Positions 24,393 through 37,244 of a DNA stretch of 37,940 nt are shown piece after piece. Origin of the DNA: an uncultured Arenicella sp. (lineage in GTDB: Bacteria > Pseudomonadota > Gammaproteobacteria > Arenicellales > Arenicellaceae); the NCBI GenBank assembly GCA_937918955.1, contig CAKZRZ010000278.1:1-37940 (forward strand), given 5' to 3'. The notes below the pieces were generated by a model. That model saw only the letters and a program-made list of their open reading frames with translations. It searched no databases and was not told where the DNA came from. The translations under genes were made by a program, and so were the position numbers. Position 1 is the stretch's first letter. Every line of letters starts with the position of its first letter.

Positions 24393-27200
24393 ATGTCGAA
24401 AAACTTCACGTCATCCGTCGACCCGCTCAGCATGCTGAACGGCCAAAACATTGCTTTCTTAGAAGATGTTTATGAGCAATATCAAGAAGATCCAAATTCA
24501 GTTCCTTCTGAGTGGCAACAGTACTTTAGCGGCTTAGCTACTTCATCAGCGAGCACCACTAGCGCAGCATCGTCATCAGGCGCAGGCCTAGATGCCGTGG
24601 CGGCTACCAAACAAGGCTCGGTATCGCGATTGATTAGCACCTATAGAGCGATGGGCCACAAACGCGCAACCATTGACCCGATCAACGAAATGGAGCTTCA
24701 AGATGCAAGTGAATTGGAACTTGAATACCATGGCCTTTCTGATGTCGACCTTGATACTGTCTTCGACACTGGGCCATTACGCGCACCAGATCGCTTACCG
24801 CTGCGAGATATCGTTGCGATCTTAAAATATAATTACTGTGGTCCAATCGGTTATGAATATGGCCACATGGCTAGCGCCGAACAACGCCGCTGGTTACGCA
24901 CAAAAATCGAACAACCCATCGGGCATCAACCATTTAGCAATGAGCAACGGAAACACATTTTAAACCGTGTTACCGCCGGTGAAGGCATGGAGCGCTATTT
25001 ACATAATAAGTACGTTGGTCAAAAACGCTTCTCACTTGAGGGCGGAGAAAGCTTGATTCCGATGCTCGACCACATTATTCAAGAAGGCGGTAGCGACGGC
25101 ATAAAAGAATTTGTTATCGGTATGGCTCATCGTGGACGTTTGAACGTGCTCGTGAATACACTAGGCAAAATGCCTAAAAATCTGTTCTCTGAGTTCGAAG
25201 GCAAACACGATGTTAATGAGCTCGCAGCCAGTGGTGACGTTAAGTATCACCAAGGTTTCTCATCAGACATTCAAACTAAAGGCGGTACGGTTCACTTATC
25301 GCTGGCGTTCAACCCATCTCATCTTGAAATCGTTAGCCCAGTTGTTGAAGGCTCTGTGCGCGCTCGTCAAGATCGACGCGACGATGACATGGGAAGTACG
25401 GTTCTACCAATTTCAATTCACGGTGACGCGGCATTTGCTGGCCAAGGCGTGGTAATGGAAACCTTCCAAATGTCGGGCTGTCGCGGTTATCACACCGGCG
25501 GCACAATGCACATTGTGATTAATAATCAAATTGGTTTCACTACAAGCCACCCCGACGATACTCGCTCAACACCTTATTGCACCGAAATCGCTAAAATGAT
25601 CGAGGCGCCAATCTTCCATGTAAATGGTGATAACCCCGAGGCTGTGGTTTTCGCAACCAAGCTAGCCTTGGAGTTCCGCCAAAAATTTCGTAAAGACGTA
25701 GTGATCGACCTAGTTTGCTATCGCCGCCACGGCCATAACGAATCGGATGAGCCGTCGGTAACACAACCAGTGATGTATAAGAACATCAAAGCTCTGCCGA
25801 CTACTCGCCGTTTATATGCACAAAGTTTGATTGACGACGGTGTGATTACCGCCGATGACGAAAAGAAAATGAACGCCGATTATCGTGCTGCAATGGTAGC
25901 CGGTGAACGCGTAGTGCCCGAATTCGTTGAAGCCCAGCAAGGCGATCATACAATCGATTGGTCGCCTTACTACAATATAAAATGGGATCACAAGACTAAA
26001 ACCAGCTTCAACGCTAAGCGTCTAGACCTATTAGCTGAGCGCCTGGTTGATATCCCTGAAGGTTTCGAACTGCATGCTCGTACCAAGAAGATCCTGCAAG
26101 ACCGTGAAAAAATGAAAGACGGCGAACTCGCACTTGATTGGGGTATGGCTGAAAATTTAGCCTACGCAACCCTACTCGACGAGAACTTCTCAGTTCGTAT
26201 CTCAGGTCAAGATTGTGGTCGAGGTACCTTTTTCCATCGCCACGCGGTTTTGCATAACGTCAATGACCGCAACGTGCATATCCCGCTGCGCAACATCAAA
26301 GATAAGCAGCCTGAGTTTAAGGTGATCAACTCCTTACTCTCAGAAGAAGCGGTACTTGCATTTGAATACGGCTATGCCTGTTCAGACCCAAAAACGATGG
26401 TCATTTGGGAAGCCCAATTTGGTGATTTCGCTAATGGTGCTCAAGTTGTACTCGACCAATTCATTTCAAGTGGTGAGGCTAAATGGGGTCGCTTAAGCGG
26501 CTTAACGATGTTCTTGCCACACGGTTACGAAGGCCAAGGCCCAGAACATTCATCAGCACGTTTAGAGCGCTATTTGCAATTGTGTGCTCAACACAATATG
26601 CAGGTTTGTTACCCAAGTACGCCGGCGCAAATGTTCCACATGATTCGACGTCAGATGTTAAGACCCTATCGTAAGCCATTGATTGTTATGACGCCGAAAA
26701 GCTTATTGCGTCATAAATTATCAACGTCTTCACTTGAAGATTTACACAGCGGAGAGTTCCAAACGGTGATTCCTGAGCTTGATAAGCTCACCAATAAAAA
26801 CGTGAAACGTGTGGTCTTCTGTACTGGTAAGGTTTACTTCGACCTGCTTGAGCAGCGCCGCGAAGAGAATATTAAGGACATCGCAATCTGCCGTGTTGAA
26901 CAGCTGTACCCGTTCCCACGCGACTCTGTGGTCAAGGAGCTCAAACGCTATCCGAACGCCAATGAAGTGGTATGGTGTCAAGAGGAGCCCAAGAACCAGG
27001 GCGCTTGGTACCAAATCATGCACCACTTTAAAGCCTGCATCGAAGAGGAACACACGCTCCTTTATGCTGGCAGAGACGCATCAGCGTCGCCCGCTGCTGG
27101 CTATCTAGCTGTGCATCGCGAGCAGCAAGCTACCTTGGTTACCGCGGCGCTGTCGCCACTTGATGAAAGTGATACCCAAAACGTAGAAACCTTTAACTAG
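24393..27200 (+). CDS. sucA: 2-oxoglutarate dehydrogenase E1 component
   Basis: Thiamine-diphosphate-dependent decarboxylase of the oxoglutarate dehydrogenase complex. 935 aa, normal length. The N-terminus (MLNGQNIAFLEDVYEQYQED) is the E2-binding segment typical of SucA. KRFSLEGGESLIPMLD near 210 and GMAHRGRLNVLVN near 243-255 are substrate-site signatures. The ThDP/Mg site runs from HGDAAFAGQG to INNQIGFTTS. The C-terminal transketolase-like domain has QDCGRGTFFHRH and GQGPEHSSARLERYLQL. The ATG has little Shine-Dalgarno character, and an upstream hairpin may affect translation. sucB follows 84 bases after the stop. Confidence 0.97.
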   Translation: MSKNFTSSVDPLSMLNGQNIAFLEDVYEQYQEDPNSVPSEWQQYFSGLATSSASTTSAASSSGAGLDAVAATKQGSVSRLISTYRAMGHKRATIDPINEMELQDASELELEYHGLSDVDLDTVFDTGPLRAPDRLPLRDIVAILKYNYCGPIGYEYGHMASAEQRRWLRTKIEQPIGHQPFSNEQRKHILNRVTAGEGMERYLHNKYVGQKRFSLEGGESLIPMLDHIIQEGGSDGIKEFVIGMAHRGRLNVLVNTLGKMPKNLFSEFEGKHDVNELAASGDVKYHQGFSSDIQTKGGTVHLSLAFNPSHLEIVSPVVEGSVRARQDRRDDDMGSTVLPISIHGDAAFAGQGVVMETFQMSGCRGYHTGGTMHIVINNQIGFTTSHPDDTRSTPYCTEIAKMIEAPIFHVNGDNPEAVVFATKLALEFRQKFRKDVVIDLVCYRRHGHNESDEPSVTQPVMYKNIKALPTTRRLYAQSLIDDGVITADDEKKMNADYRAAMVAGERVVPEFVEAQQGDHTIDWSPYYNIKWDHKTKTSFNAKRLDLLAERLVDIPEGFELHARTKKILQDREKMKDGELALDWGMAENLAYATLLDENFSVRISGQDCGRGTFFHRHAVLHNVNDRNVHIPLRNIKDKQPEFKVINSLLSEEAVLAFEYGYACSDPKTMVIWEAQFGDFANGAQVVLDQFISSGEAKWGRLSGLTMFLPHGYEGQGPEHSSARLERYLQLCAQHNMQVCYPSTPAQMFHMIRRQMLRPYRKPLIVMTPKSLLRHKLSTSSLEDLHSGEFQTVIPELDKLTNKNVKRVVFCTGKVYFDLLEQRREENIKDIAICRVEQLYPFPRDSVVKELKRYPNANEVVWCQEEPKNQGAWYQIMHHFKACIEEEHTLLYAGRDASASPAAGYLAVHREQQATLVTAALSPLDESDTQNVETFN

Positions 27201-27284
27201 GGAGCGTTCGCAATAGAACGATCTCGTCAGAAATAATTTAATTACAATAAAGCTGCACACTAACCATATGCAGGAGCAACCAAT

Positions 27285-28493
27285 ATGTCAGTTGAAGTAA
27301 AAGTTCCCGTTCTTCCAGAATCAGTCGCCGATGCGATTGTCGCCACTTGGCACAAGCAAGTTGGCGATGCCGTCAGCATCGATGAAAACTTGGTGGATAT
27401 CGAAACCGAGAAGGTGGTTTTAGAAGTACCTGCAACCGTAGATGGCGTCATCAAAGAGATTCGCGCTGAAGAAGGTGCAACCGTCGGCGAACAAGAGGTT
27501 ATCGCGATCATCGAAGAAGGAGCAACCGCTTCAGCTTCAGCACCTGAGCCTTCAAGCGAAGAAAAGCCTGCGGCAGTTGCCGAAGAGCCTCAAGCTGCGA
27601 ATGCTGACGATGCCGACAAACTAAGCCCTGCGGTACGCAAAATGTTAGCTGAGAATAACCTTGAAGCTAGCAGTATTAAAGGCACGGGTAAAAATGGCCG
27701 TCTATTGAAAGAAGATGTTCAGAATGCACTTAAAGCAAAACCTGCCAGCGCTGCATCTGGCGAAGCTGAAGTGAAAACGCCGCAAGCTGGCGAACGCAAT
27801 GAACGCCGAGTGCCAATGACTCGACTTCGTTCGACCATTGCTCGACGCTTAAAAGAAGCACAAGACACCCAAGCAATGTTGACCACGTTTAACGACGTTA
27901 ACATGCAAGCGGTTATGGACCTGCGTAAGGAGTACAAAGAGTTATTTGAGAAAAAGCATGGCACCCGCCTTGGCTTTATGTCTTTCTTTGTCAAAGCTGC
28001 GGTAGAAGCACTGCGTCGTTTCCCAGCGGTTAACGCATCGATTGATGGCAATGACATCGTTTATCATGACTACTATGACGTTGGTATTGCGGCCTCTTCT
28101 CCGCGTGGCCTAGTTGTGCCAGTATTGCGAGACGTTGACCAATTGAGTTTCGCCGGCGTAGAGAAAACCATCGGCGAATACGGCAAGAAAGCCAAAGACG
28201 GAAAGCTAACAATGGAAGACCTTGTTGGCGGTACTTTCACGATCTCGAACGGTGGTACCTTTGGATCAATGATGTCGACTCCAATCGTTAATCCTCCGCA
28301 AAGCGCAATCCTAGGCATGCACCGCATCGAAGATCGCCCAATCGCCGAAAACGGTGAGGTGGTCATTAGGCCAATGATGTATTTAGCACTTACTTACGAT
28401 CATCGAATTATTGATGGTTCTGAGTCGGTACTTTTCTTGCGCACCATTAAAGAGTGCCTAGAAGACCCTGCACGGCTTTTATTGGAGCTCTAA
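27285..28493 (+). CDS. sucB: Dihydrolipoyllysine-residue succinyltransferase (E2)
   Basis: Core of the oxoglutarate dehydrogenase complex; passes succinyl from lipoate to CoA. 402 aa. Lipoyl domain 1-77 with the lipoylated K43 in ETEKVVLEV; an Ala/Glu/Pro linker (about 80-105); a peripheral-subunit-binding domain (about 109-145, [14 protein letters not shown] and [13 protein letters not shown]); and a catalytic domain from about 175 with H373 and D377 in DHRIIDG. ATG preceded by AGGAG at 8 bases. In the sucA-sucB-lpd series. Confidence 0.97.
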   Translation: MSVEVKVPVLPESVADAIVATWHKQVGDAVSIDENLVDIETEKVVLEVPATVDGVIKEIRAEEGATVGEQEVIAIIEEGATASASAPEPSSEEKPAAVAEEPQAANADDADKLSPAVRKMLAENNLEASSIKGTGKNGRLLKEDVQNALKAKPASAASGEAEVKTPQAGERNERRVPMTRLRSTIARRLKEAQDTQAMLTTFNDVNMQAVMDLRKEYKELFEKKHGTRLGFMSFFVKAAVEALRRFPAVNASIDGNDIVYHDYYDVGIAASSPRGLVVPVLRDVDQLSFAGVEKTIGEYGKKAKDGKLTMEDLVGGTFTISNGGTFGSMMSTPIVNPPQSAILGMHRIEDRPIAENGEVVIRPMMYLALTYDHRIIDGSESVLFLRTIKECLEDPARLLLEL

Positions 28494-28542
28494 CGAGCTC
28501 TGCATGTAATTTAGATTTTATATTAACGACAAACTTAAATAG

Positions 28543-29976
<1,434 letters not shown>

Positions 29977-30075
29977 CCTAAGAGATATGGGTCAGTGAGC
30001 CTGTCTAAAACTGGCCTGTATTTTAGGTTTCCTAAACCACTATCTTGATTCGTAACTGCCTAACTCCGAGTTACA

Positions 30076-30654
30076 CTAATCTTCTGAAAGTAGTATATTA
30101 ATAACTGCAGGGAGGAAGACGTTGTTGGGTATCTGCGATATTTCGGGAGCAGATGGGCTTACGTTGCCGATTACAACATTATCAATCCATCCGGTGTCCA
30201 GACCATTAGATATCGAGCCGTCTTTAATATAACCCCAAGTAGGAAAAAATCGTCCTGCTGGAATTTGTACAGTCATTCTTTCAAAACCTGTCTCGCCAGA
30301 AATGGCCTCAACTATCGACGTTGGCTCGAAGTTTTGATCGAGAACAACGATGGCGAGAAAATCAAAGTCTAACTCGCTGGATACCCTCCAATCAAATGAG
30401 ACAGTCGTAGGACCTTGAACTTCAACGGCCATTACAGTGACGCCATCATTGGGTATAGCGCCAGCTTGAGCCGCATCGCCGCCTCTCGAAAACACATTAG
30501 TCTGACGAAAAAACGCTGGGCTCTCAGTAACAAACTCGACTCGAGTATTATCAACTGCTTGCGACAAAGGGTTTGATTCAAACTGCGCAGTTGCAACATT
30601 TGAGAAAGTTACGCTCATGATTAGCGCGAGAAAAGAAAGATATACCTGCTTCAT
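30076..30654 (-). CDS. Small secreted protein with a jelly-roll-like beta domain, function unknown
   Basis: Not a named gene. 192 aa. A clear signal peptide (MKQVYLSFLALIMSVTFSNV, cleavage near ATA-QF). The rest reads as beta strands, including TTVSFDWRVSSELDFDFLAI, ISGETGFERMTVQIPAG and YIKDGSISNGLDTGWIDN. The last pattern (K-D-x-S-x-S-x-G-x-D-x-x-W-I-D-N) is one I know from jelly-roll modules in many secreted bacterial proteins, where it usually accompanies enzymes or surface proteins; here it stands alone. It ends in an hydrophobic stretch and ILLSED, with no clear sorting signal. It is convergent with lpd and downstream of tRNA-Arg. ATG start; the ribosome binding site is not strong. A role at the cell surface or outside the cell is inference. 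Confidence 0.72.
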   Translation of the reverse strand: MKQVYLSFLALIMSVTFSNVATAQFESNPLSQAVDNTRVEFVTESPAFFRQTNVFSRGGDAAQAGAIPNDGVTVMAVEVQGPTTVSFDWRVSSELDFDFLAIVVLDQNFEPTSIVEAISGETGFERMTVQIPAGRFFPTWGYIKDGSISNGLDTGWIDNVVIGNVSPSAPEISQIPNNVFLPAVINILLSED

Positions 30655-30758
30655 ACAAGACTCCGAAAATAATTATTGTTTGTTCTCTACGGATGTCTAT
30701 TAAAGACTGAAAACATCCCTATTCTCTATAAATAAAGCCAACAATTCATTGGTTAAAA

Positions 30759-30835
30759 TGGCGCGCCCGGAGGGATTCGAACCCCCGACCAATTGGTTCG
30801 AAGCCAACTACTCTATCCAGCTGAGCTACGGACGC
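30759..30835 (-). tRNA. tRNA-Arg (anticodon UCG)
   Basis: 77 bases with encoded CCA. Acceptor arms GCGTCCG and CGGGCGC pair fully (one G·U), discriminator G. The D arm contains AGCTCAGCTGGATAGAGT. The anticodon stem GTTGG/CCAAT closes the loop CTTCGAA, giving anticodon TCG, which reads CGA. T arm GGGGGTTCGAATCCCTC. It stands alone; TATACT lies about 20 bases upstream. Confidence 0.96.
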
Positions 30836-30853
30836 ATGTCTTTAACGAGTGAG

Positions 30854-30861
30854 AGTATAAT
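30854..30861. promoter_or_regulatory. Overlapping divergent -10 elements (tRNA-Arg and hrpA)
   Basis: AGTATAAT can be read both ways: TATAAT on the plus strand (30856-30861) facing hrpA, and TATACT on the minus strand (30854-30859) facing tRNA-Arg. For the tRNA a TCGAAA lies at 17 bases; the hrpA -35 is poor. If both are real, the two promoters compete for polymerase. Confidence 0.5.
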
Positions 30862-30952
30862 GTAATCCTAGCGATGTTTCGAGCCGTGTTTACACCTCAT
30901 TAACAAATAGTTTTATACTCTGACTTTTCCACAAACGGCTCTGCCTTATCTA

Positions 30953-33900
30953 ATGCGACCAGACATAAAAAACAACAAAACTGGTAAGCACAAAGCCGTT
31001 AAACGCGAACCTTGGGCGAGCCCAATTAGCTTTCCAGAGAGCTTGCCGATCAGCCAGCGTTATAAAGAGATCGCTAAAACCATTCGCGACAATCAGGTTG
31101 TGATTCTCGCTGGCGAAACGGGCTCGGGCAAAACCACTCAATTACCTAAAATTTGTTTGTCTCTAGGTTACGGTGAAACGGGCCTGATTGGGCATACCCA
31201 GCCTCGTCGTATTGCGGCGCGCACGGTGGCCGACCGAATTGCTTCTGAGCTTAAAACGCCACTTGGCGAGGGCGTTGGCTATCAGGTTCGCTTTAACGAT
31301 CATTCTAGTAAAAACACACGCATAAAGCTTATGACTGATGGCGTGCTGCTTGTTGAGTTTCAGCATGATCGTCTACTCAGAAAGTACGATGTGATCATCA
31401 TTGATGAAGCGCATGAGCGTAGCTTGAATATCGACTTCTTACTGGGGTTGTTAAGACCGTTGTGTAAAGAGCGGCCTGATCTCAAAGTTATCATTACATC
31501 CGCAACGATTGACCTTGAGAAGTTTTCAAAGCATTTCACGCTCCGAGGCAAGGCCGCGCCAATCATAGAAGTCTCAGGTAGAACTTATCCGGTTAAGACC
31601 ATTTACCAAGAGCCCACCGAAAAAGCGCCGAACCTCGCAGAGCTTATCAGCGAAACCGTTGGCAAAGTTATTCGCGCAGAAGCCAAAGGTGAATACAAGG
31701 CCAGTGGTGACATCCTGGTTTTTTGCGCGGGCGAGCGAGAAATTCGAGATGCCGCAGATGCTCTAAGAAAAGCTCAACACCCGGTTGAGGTTCTCCCTCT
31801 TTATTCACGCTTAAGCGTGGCAGAACAGAACAAGGTATTTAAACCGGCGCATAAGCGTAAGGTTGTTTTGGCGACAAACGTTGCTGAAACATCGATTACA
31901 GTGCCAGGTATCGCCTACGTTATTGACCCAGGCTTGGCGCGTATTTCACGATACAGCTTTCGTTCAAAAGTACAGCGATTGCCGATTGAAGCAATATCTC
32001 AAGCCAGCGCTAATCAACGCCAAGGGCGCTGTGGTCGTGTCGCTAACGGCGTTTGTATTCGCTTGTATTCACAAGAAGACTTCGAGCAACGTGCTGAGTT
32101 CACACCGGCTGAGATTCTTCGCAGCAATCTAGCTTCTGTCATTCTAAAAATGCTGAGGCTTGGCATCAAAGACGTGCGCTCTTTTGAGTTTTTGGACCAA
32201 CCTGACTCTCGGCTTTTGAACGATGGTTTCAAGCTGCTACAAGAACTCGGCGGCGTCGATGAAAATCGCAAACTAAGCTCTCTCGGGAGACAAATGAGCG
32301 ACCTCTCGGTGGACCCTAAATATGCGCGCATTCTCATTGAAGCAAACAAACTTGGTAACCTTAAAGATACGCTTGTTTTAATAAGTGCTCTGAGCATTCA
32401 GGACCCTAGAGAGCGGCCAGCTGAGAAGCAACAGGCGGCTGATCAATCGCATCAAGTTTTGCATCATCCTCAGTCGGACTTCTTCAGTTTTTTACATTTA
32501 TGGCAAGCTATCAACAATGCGAAGCAAGACTTAAGTAATACTAAATTTAGACAATATTGCGTTGAACAATATTGGTCTATCGCGCGAGTATTTGAATGGC
32601 GCGAGTTGTTTCGACAACTGCAAACTCAAACTAAATCACTCGGCTGGGAATCATGCCCATGGCAAACGCTCACTCTTCCCGAGAAGGGTCAGAAAAAAGC
32701 TAAGCCCAGCAACCAATTTGATGCACGCTATGAAAACCTTCATCGAGCATTGTTGAGCGGCCTTGTTAGCAACCTTGCAACTAAGGATGTCGATGGAGAA
32801 TATACCGCGACGCGCAGTCGCCATGTACACCTCTTTCCCGGGTCCGCTCAAGCAAAGCGTAAACCTAAATGGATTATGTCGGCAGAGTACATCGAAACGT
32901 CGCGCTTATTTGCGCACACCATTGGCGAAATTAAGCCGATATGGGCGTTCGAAGCCGCTAAGCATCTATGCAAATTCAGCTATAGCACGCCGCATTATCA
33001 TGTTCGCTCTGGCAGCATTAAAGCCTATCGAAAAACCTTGTTCTACGGCCTGACACTGCGCGATAAAGAGCCCATTAATTATGCGCCGATAAACGCAAAG
33101 GAATGTCGTGAGGTGTTCTTACAACAAGCATTGGTAGACGGCGCGTATAAGCCGCGTGGCAAGCTTGCAGAATTCGTCGCGCACAATGAATCGCTAATTA
33201 ACGATATTGAAAAGCTTGAAACTAAAACGCGACGACGTAACCTGCTGGTCAATGATCGGATCATCTATGATTTCTATAAGGAGAGATTGCCGAGTAGCAT
33301 TCATAATCGCAGCTCCTTAGAAAAGTGGCTAAAAGCTGGCAATGAGGAAGTTCTAAAGCTTGACCGAGAAACATTGCTGCGGGCCGAGCTTGCAAGCGAC
33401 CAAGGTGCGCAGTTTCCCGATTCGATCGACGTGCAAGGTAAAACTGTCAAAATCAGCTATAAGTTTGACCCTGGCAAGCAAGGTGATGGCGTCACCATGA
33501 TAGTGCCGATCGAGGTGCTAGCGCCCTTTCCTAAACATATAGGCGATTGGCTCGTGCCTGGTCTGTTACGCGAAAAATGCATTGCCTTAGTTAAAACTTT
33601 AGCAAAGCCGATTCGCCGCAATTTTGCGCCTGCCTCGGATGCTGTCGACCGCATTTTTTCTAAGTTAGTCATCAAGGATCAGGCTCTCACTGAAGCCTTA
33701 GCTGAAGCCTTATTTCGCACTCGCGGGGTAAGGGTCACGGCCGAGGACTTTGATATCGCAAAGCTCGATGAGTTCTATCGCATGAACTATCGTGTAATTG
33801 ATGTTGACGGCTCACTCATTGAGGAGGGTCGAGACCTTGAACGCCTAAAGGCGAGCTACGCCCACTCCGTTCAAGAAAGCGTGCATTCTAACAATGCCAG

Positions 33901-34873
33901 TGAACGGATTAAGTTAGAGCAACACAATATTGATAGTTGGAGCTTTGGCGAGCTGACTGATTTTGTCGATTATCAACATCAAGGAATGACTGTACGCGCT
34001 TTTCCAATGTTGCAACTTCAAGCAGATAACAGCATTTCCTTGCTTGTACATGACCAGCTGGCCGTGGCGCAGTATCAAAGCAACCGCGCAATTATTGAGC
34101 TAGCTAAGAACCAGCTAAGCAAGACGACTCAAAAGCAAAGCCTTAAGTACTTACAAAAAGAACTTATGTCGGTAAAGCAAGGCGGTAAAAAAGGAGGCTT
34201 AGGCAGCCTCGCTTCACAGCTCAAAACAGTAAGCCCAACTACCCTCAATAAATCTGACTGGGTCGACAAGCTCATCAATGCGGGCCTTGCTCAGGCATGC
34301 TTTGTAAATGGTACGGGCAACATACGCGATGCGCGCAGTTTCGAAGATGCGCTTACCCAAGGCGGCAAGCAATGGGTTCCTATTGCAATGGAATTAGAAG
34401 CCTCATTAATTACGGCATTCAAGCATCGAGATACGGTATTGGCTCAAGCAAATAAGGTTTCCGTTGACAGCGTTGCAATCGACCTATCAGTTGAAGATAT
34501 TAAAACCCAGGTTTACCGGTTGTTCGAACCTAGTTTTTTGAGTTACACGCCGCTAAGCATGCTCAAGCAGTATCCAAGATATTTGCGCGCAATTGAGAGT
34601 CGACTGGAAAAGTTAAAGTTTGCAAGTAAAACCGTCAGCGAAGAAATGGCATTGGAGACGCTACAAAAAAGCTTTAACCAAAAGATAGAAGAATTGAGCC
34701 ACCCTAATTTAGAGCTCGACTTTGTATTTATCGCGCACCCTAAATTGGTTGAATATGCGCGAATGCTCGAAGAATGGCGTGTATCTATTTTTGCGCAACA
34801 CCTTCGTACACAAATGCCCGTATCAGAAAAACGCCTACTTAAGTTTTGGAAAGAGCAAATTGAGAAACCGTAA
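30953..34873 (+). CDS. hrpA: DEAH-box ATP-dependent RNA helicase HrpA
   Basis: 1306 aa, the usual length (E. coli about 1300). Walker A GETGSGKT (54-61), DEAH box (151-154) in VIIIDEAHERS, SATIDLEKF (motif III), then QRQGRCGRVANG (motif VI) in the second RecA-like domain. The helicase-associated and OB-fold regions and the long DUF3418-type C-terminal half follow, typical of HrpA rather than the shorter HrpB. HrpA acts on mRNA and has been linked to rescue of stalled or collided ribosomes in E. coli. ATG start MRPDIKNN; the N-terminus is basic. Ends at a terminator shared with eno. Confidence 0.95.
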   Translation: MRPDIKNNKTGKHKAVKREPWASPISFPESLPISQRYKEIAKTIRDNQVVILAGETGSGKTTQLPKICLSLGYGETGLIGHTQPRRIAARTVADRIASELKTPLGEGVGYQVRFNDHSSKNTRIKLMTDGVLLVEFQHDRLLRKYDVIIIDEAHERSLNIDFLLGLLRPLCKERPDLKVIITSATIDLEKFSKHFTLRGKAAPIIEVSGRTYPVKTIYQEPTEKAPNLAELISETVGKVIRAEAKGEYKASGDILVFCAGEREIRDAADALRKAQHPVEVLPLYSRLSVAEQNKVFKPAHKRKVVLATNVAETSITVPGIAYVIDPGLARISRYSFRSKVQRLPIEAISQASANQRQGRCGRVANGVCIRLYSQEDFEQRAEFTPAEILRSNLASVILKMLRLGIKDVRSFEFLDQPDSRLLNDGFKLLQELGGVDENRKLSSLGRQMSDLSVDPKYARILIEANKLGNLKDTLVLISALSIQDPRERPAEKQQAADQSHQVLHHPQSDFFSFLHLWQAINNAKQDLSNTKFRQYCVEQYWSIARVFEWRELFRQLQTQTKSLGWESCPWQTLTLPEKGQKKAKPSNQFDARYENLHRALLSGLVSNLATKDVDGEYTATRSRHVHLFPGSAQAKRKPKWIMSAEYIETSRLFAHTIGEIKPIWAFEAAKHLCKFSYSTPHYHVRSGSIKAYRKTLFYGLTLRDKEPINYAPINAKECREVFLQQALVDGAYKPRGKLAEFVAHNESLINDIEKLETKTRRRNLLVNDRIIYDFYKERLPSSIHNRSSLEKWLKAGNEEVLKLDRETLLRAELASDQGAQFPDSIDVQGKTVKISYKFDPGKQGDGVTMIVPIEVLAPFPKHIGDWLVPGLLREKCIALVKTLAKPIRRNFAPASDAVDRIFSKLVIKDQALTEALAEALFRTRGVRVTAEDFDIAKLDEFYRMNYRVIDVDGSLIEEGRDLERLKASYAHSVQESVHSNNASERIKLEQHNIDSWSFGELTDFVDYQHQGMTVRAFPMLQLQADNSISLLVHDQLAVAQYQSNRAIIELAKNQLSKTTQKQSLKYLQKELMSVKQGGKKGGLGSLASQLKTVSPTTLNKSDWVDKLINAGLAQACFVNGTGNIRDARSFEDALTQGGKQWVPIAMELEASLITAFKHRDTVLAQANKVSVDSVAIDLSVEDIKTQVYRLFEPSFLSYTPLSMLKQYPRYLRAIESRLEKLKFASKTVSEEMALETLQKSFNQKIEELSHPNLELDFVFIAHPKLVEYARMLEEWRVSIFAQHLRTQMPVSEKRLLKFWKEQIEKP

Positions 34874-34901
34874 ACCTAAGAATAATTTACTAAGACTAAA
34901 T

Positions 34902-34940
34902 AAAAAGCCCCGCTCTTTAACAAAGAACAGGGCTCTTTTA
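34902..34940. terminator. Bidirectional terminator between hrpA and eno
   Basis: Outer stem AGCCC/GGGCT and inner stem TCTTT/AAAGA with an AAC loop, separated by a small internal loop. Flanked by A-run and T-run, so it works for both converging genes. Confidence 0.85.
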
Positions 34941-34973
34941 AAGTCGGCTTCTAATCGCCGAAGCTAATAAGGC

Positions 34974-36284
<1,311 letters not shown>

Positions 36285-36340
36285 TCAGAATAAAATTAAA
36301 AATTGGTTTCTCTGGATCATAGTGAGATCGTTTAACAGGC

Positions 36341-37180
36341 TTATGACAGCTCGTTTTCTAAGAAACCACCAGCTTTCGTGGACTGGTCGATTTGTTGTAA
36401 AACCGTTAGTAAATCTTTTAAGCGTTGGGTTGGCATCGCATTAGGGCCATCGCTTTTAGCATTTTCAGGGTCAGGATGAGTTTCCATAAACAAACCCGAT
36501 ACACCTGCGGCAACCGCGGCTCTCGCAAGCACGGGAACAAACTCACGCTGGCCTCCAGAACGGTCGCCTTTACCGCCAGGCAATTGCACCGAATGCGTGG
36601 CGTCGAACACCACTGGGCAACCTGTTTCACGCATTTGCGCCAAACCTCGCATATCAACGACTAAATTATTGTAGCCGAACGAAGCTCCGCGCTCACACAC
36701 CGTGATTTTATCTTTACCACCTGCTGCTTCGGCTTTTTTAGTAACGTTAACCATTTCAGGAGGCGATAAAAATTGGCCTTTTTTAATATTAGCTGGGATG
36801 CCGCAGGCGCCCACCGCTTCAATTAAATCAGTTTGACGACATAGAAACGCCGGAGTCTGGATCATGTCGACATATCTAGCCGCTAAATTCACTTGCTCGG
36901 GCGTGTGCACATCGGTAAGCACTGGCATACCAACGGTTTCACGCACCTCTTGGAGAATTTCTAAGCCTTCTTGAATACCTGGGCCTCGAAACGAGGTACC
37001 CGAAGTACGATTGGCTTTATCGAAGGATGATTTGTACAAGGCATTAATGCCTAATTCGCCAGTGATCTCGCGAATCATTTTGGCGGTCTCTAAAGCATGC
37101 TCTCGTGACTCGATAACACAGGGCCCCGCAATAAGAAAAAACGGCTTATCCAAACCAACTTCAAAATCTGCGATCTTCAT
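36341..37180 (-). CDS. kdsA: 3-deoxy-8-phosphooctulonate synthase (KDO-8-P synthase)
   Basis: Joins phosphoenolpyruvate and arabinose 5-phosphate to make KDO 8-phosphate for lipopolysaccharide, which confirms a gram-negative outer membrane. 279 aa. [20 protein letters not shown] at the N-terminus, [12 protein letters not shown] (arabinose phosphate and PEP binding), [20 protein letters not shown] and LFMETHPDP near the C-terminus. It carries Asn rather than Cys in AGPCVIES-type positions only by family comparison, so metal dependence was not decided. It lies between pyrG (64-base gap) and eno (83-base gap), all probably one transcript. Confidence 0.96.
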   Translation of the reverse strand: MKIADFEVGLDKPFFLIAGPCVIESREHALETAKMIREITGELGINALYKSSFDKANRTSGTSFRGPGIQEGLEILQEVRETVGMPVLTDVHTPEQVNLAARYVDMIQTPAFLCRQTDLIEAVGACGIPANIKKGQFLSPPEMVNVTKKAEAAGGKDKITVCERGASFGYNNLVVDMRGLAQMRETGCPVVFDATHSVQLPGGKGDRSGGQREFVPVLARAAVAAGVSGLFMETHPDPENAKSDGPNAMPTQRLKDLLTVLQQIDQSTKAGGFLENELS

Positions 37181-37244
37181 AAAACTGCCTCTAAAACTCT
37201 GTGCTTAAATATGTAATGTCAAATCAGGATATCGCCAATTCAAA

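Noticed and set aside
30076-30835. Genomic island or prophage inserted at the 3' end of tRNA-Arg
   Set aside because: Only one small gene lies downstream, with no integrase and no visible duplicate of the tRNA 3' end.
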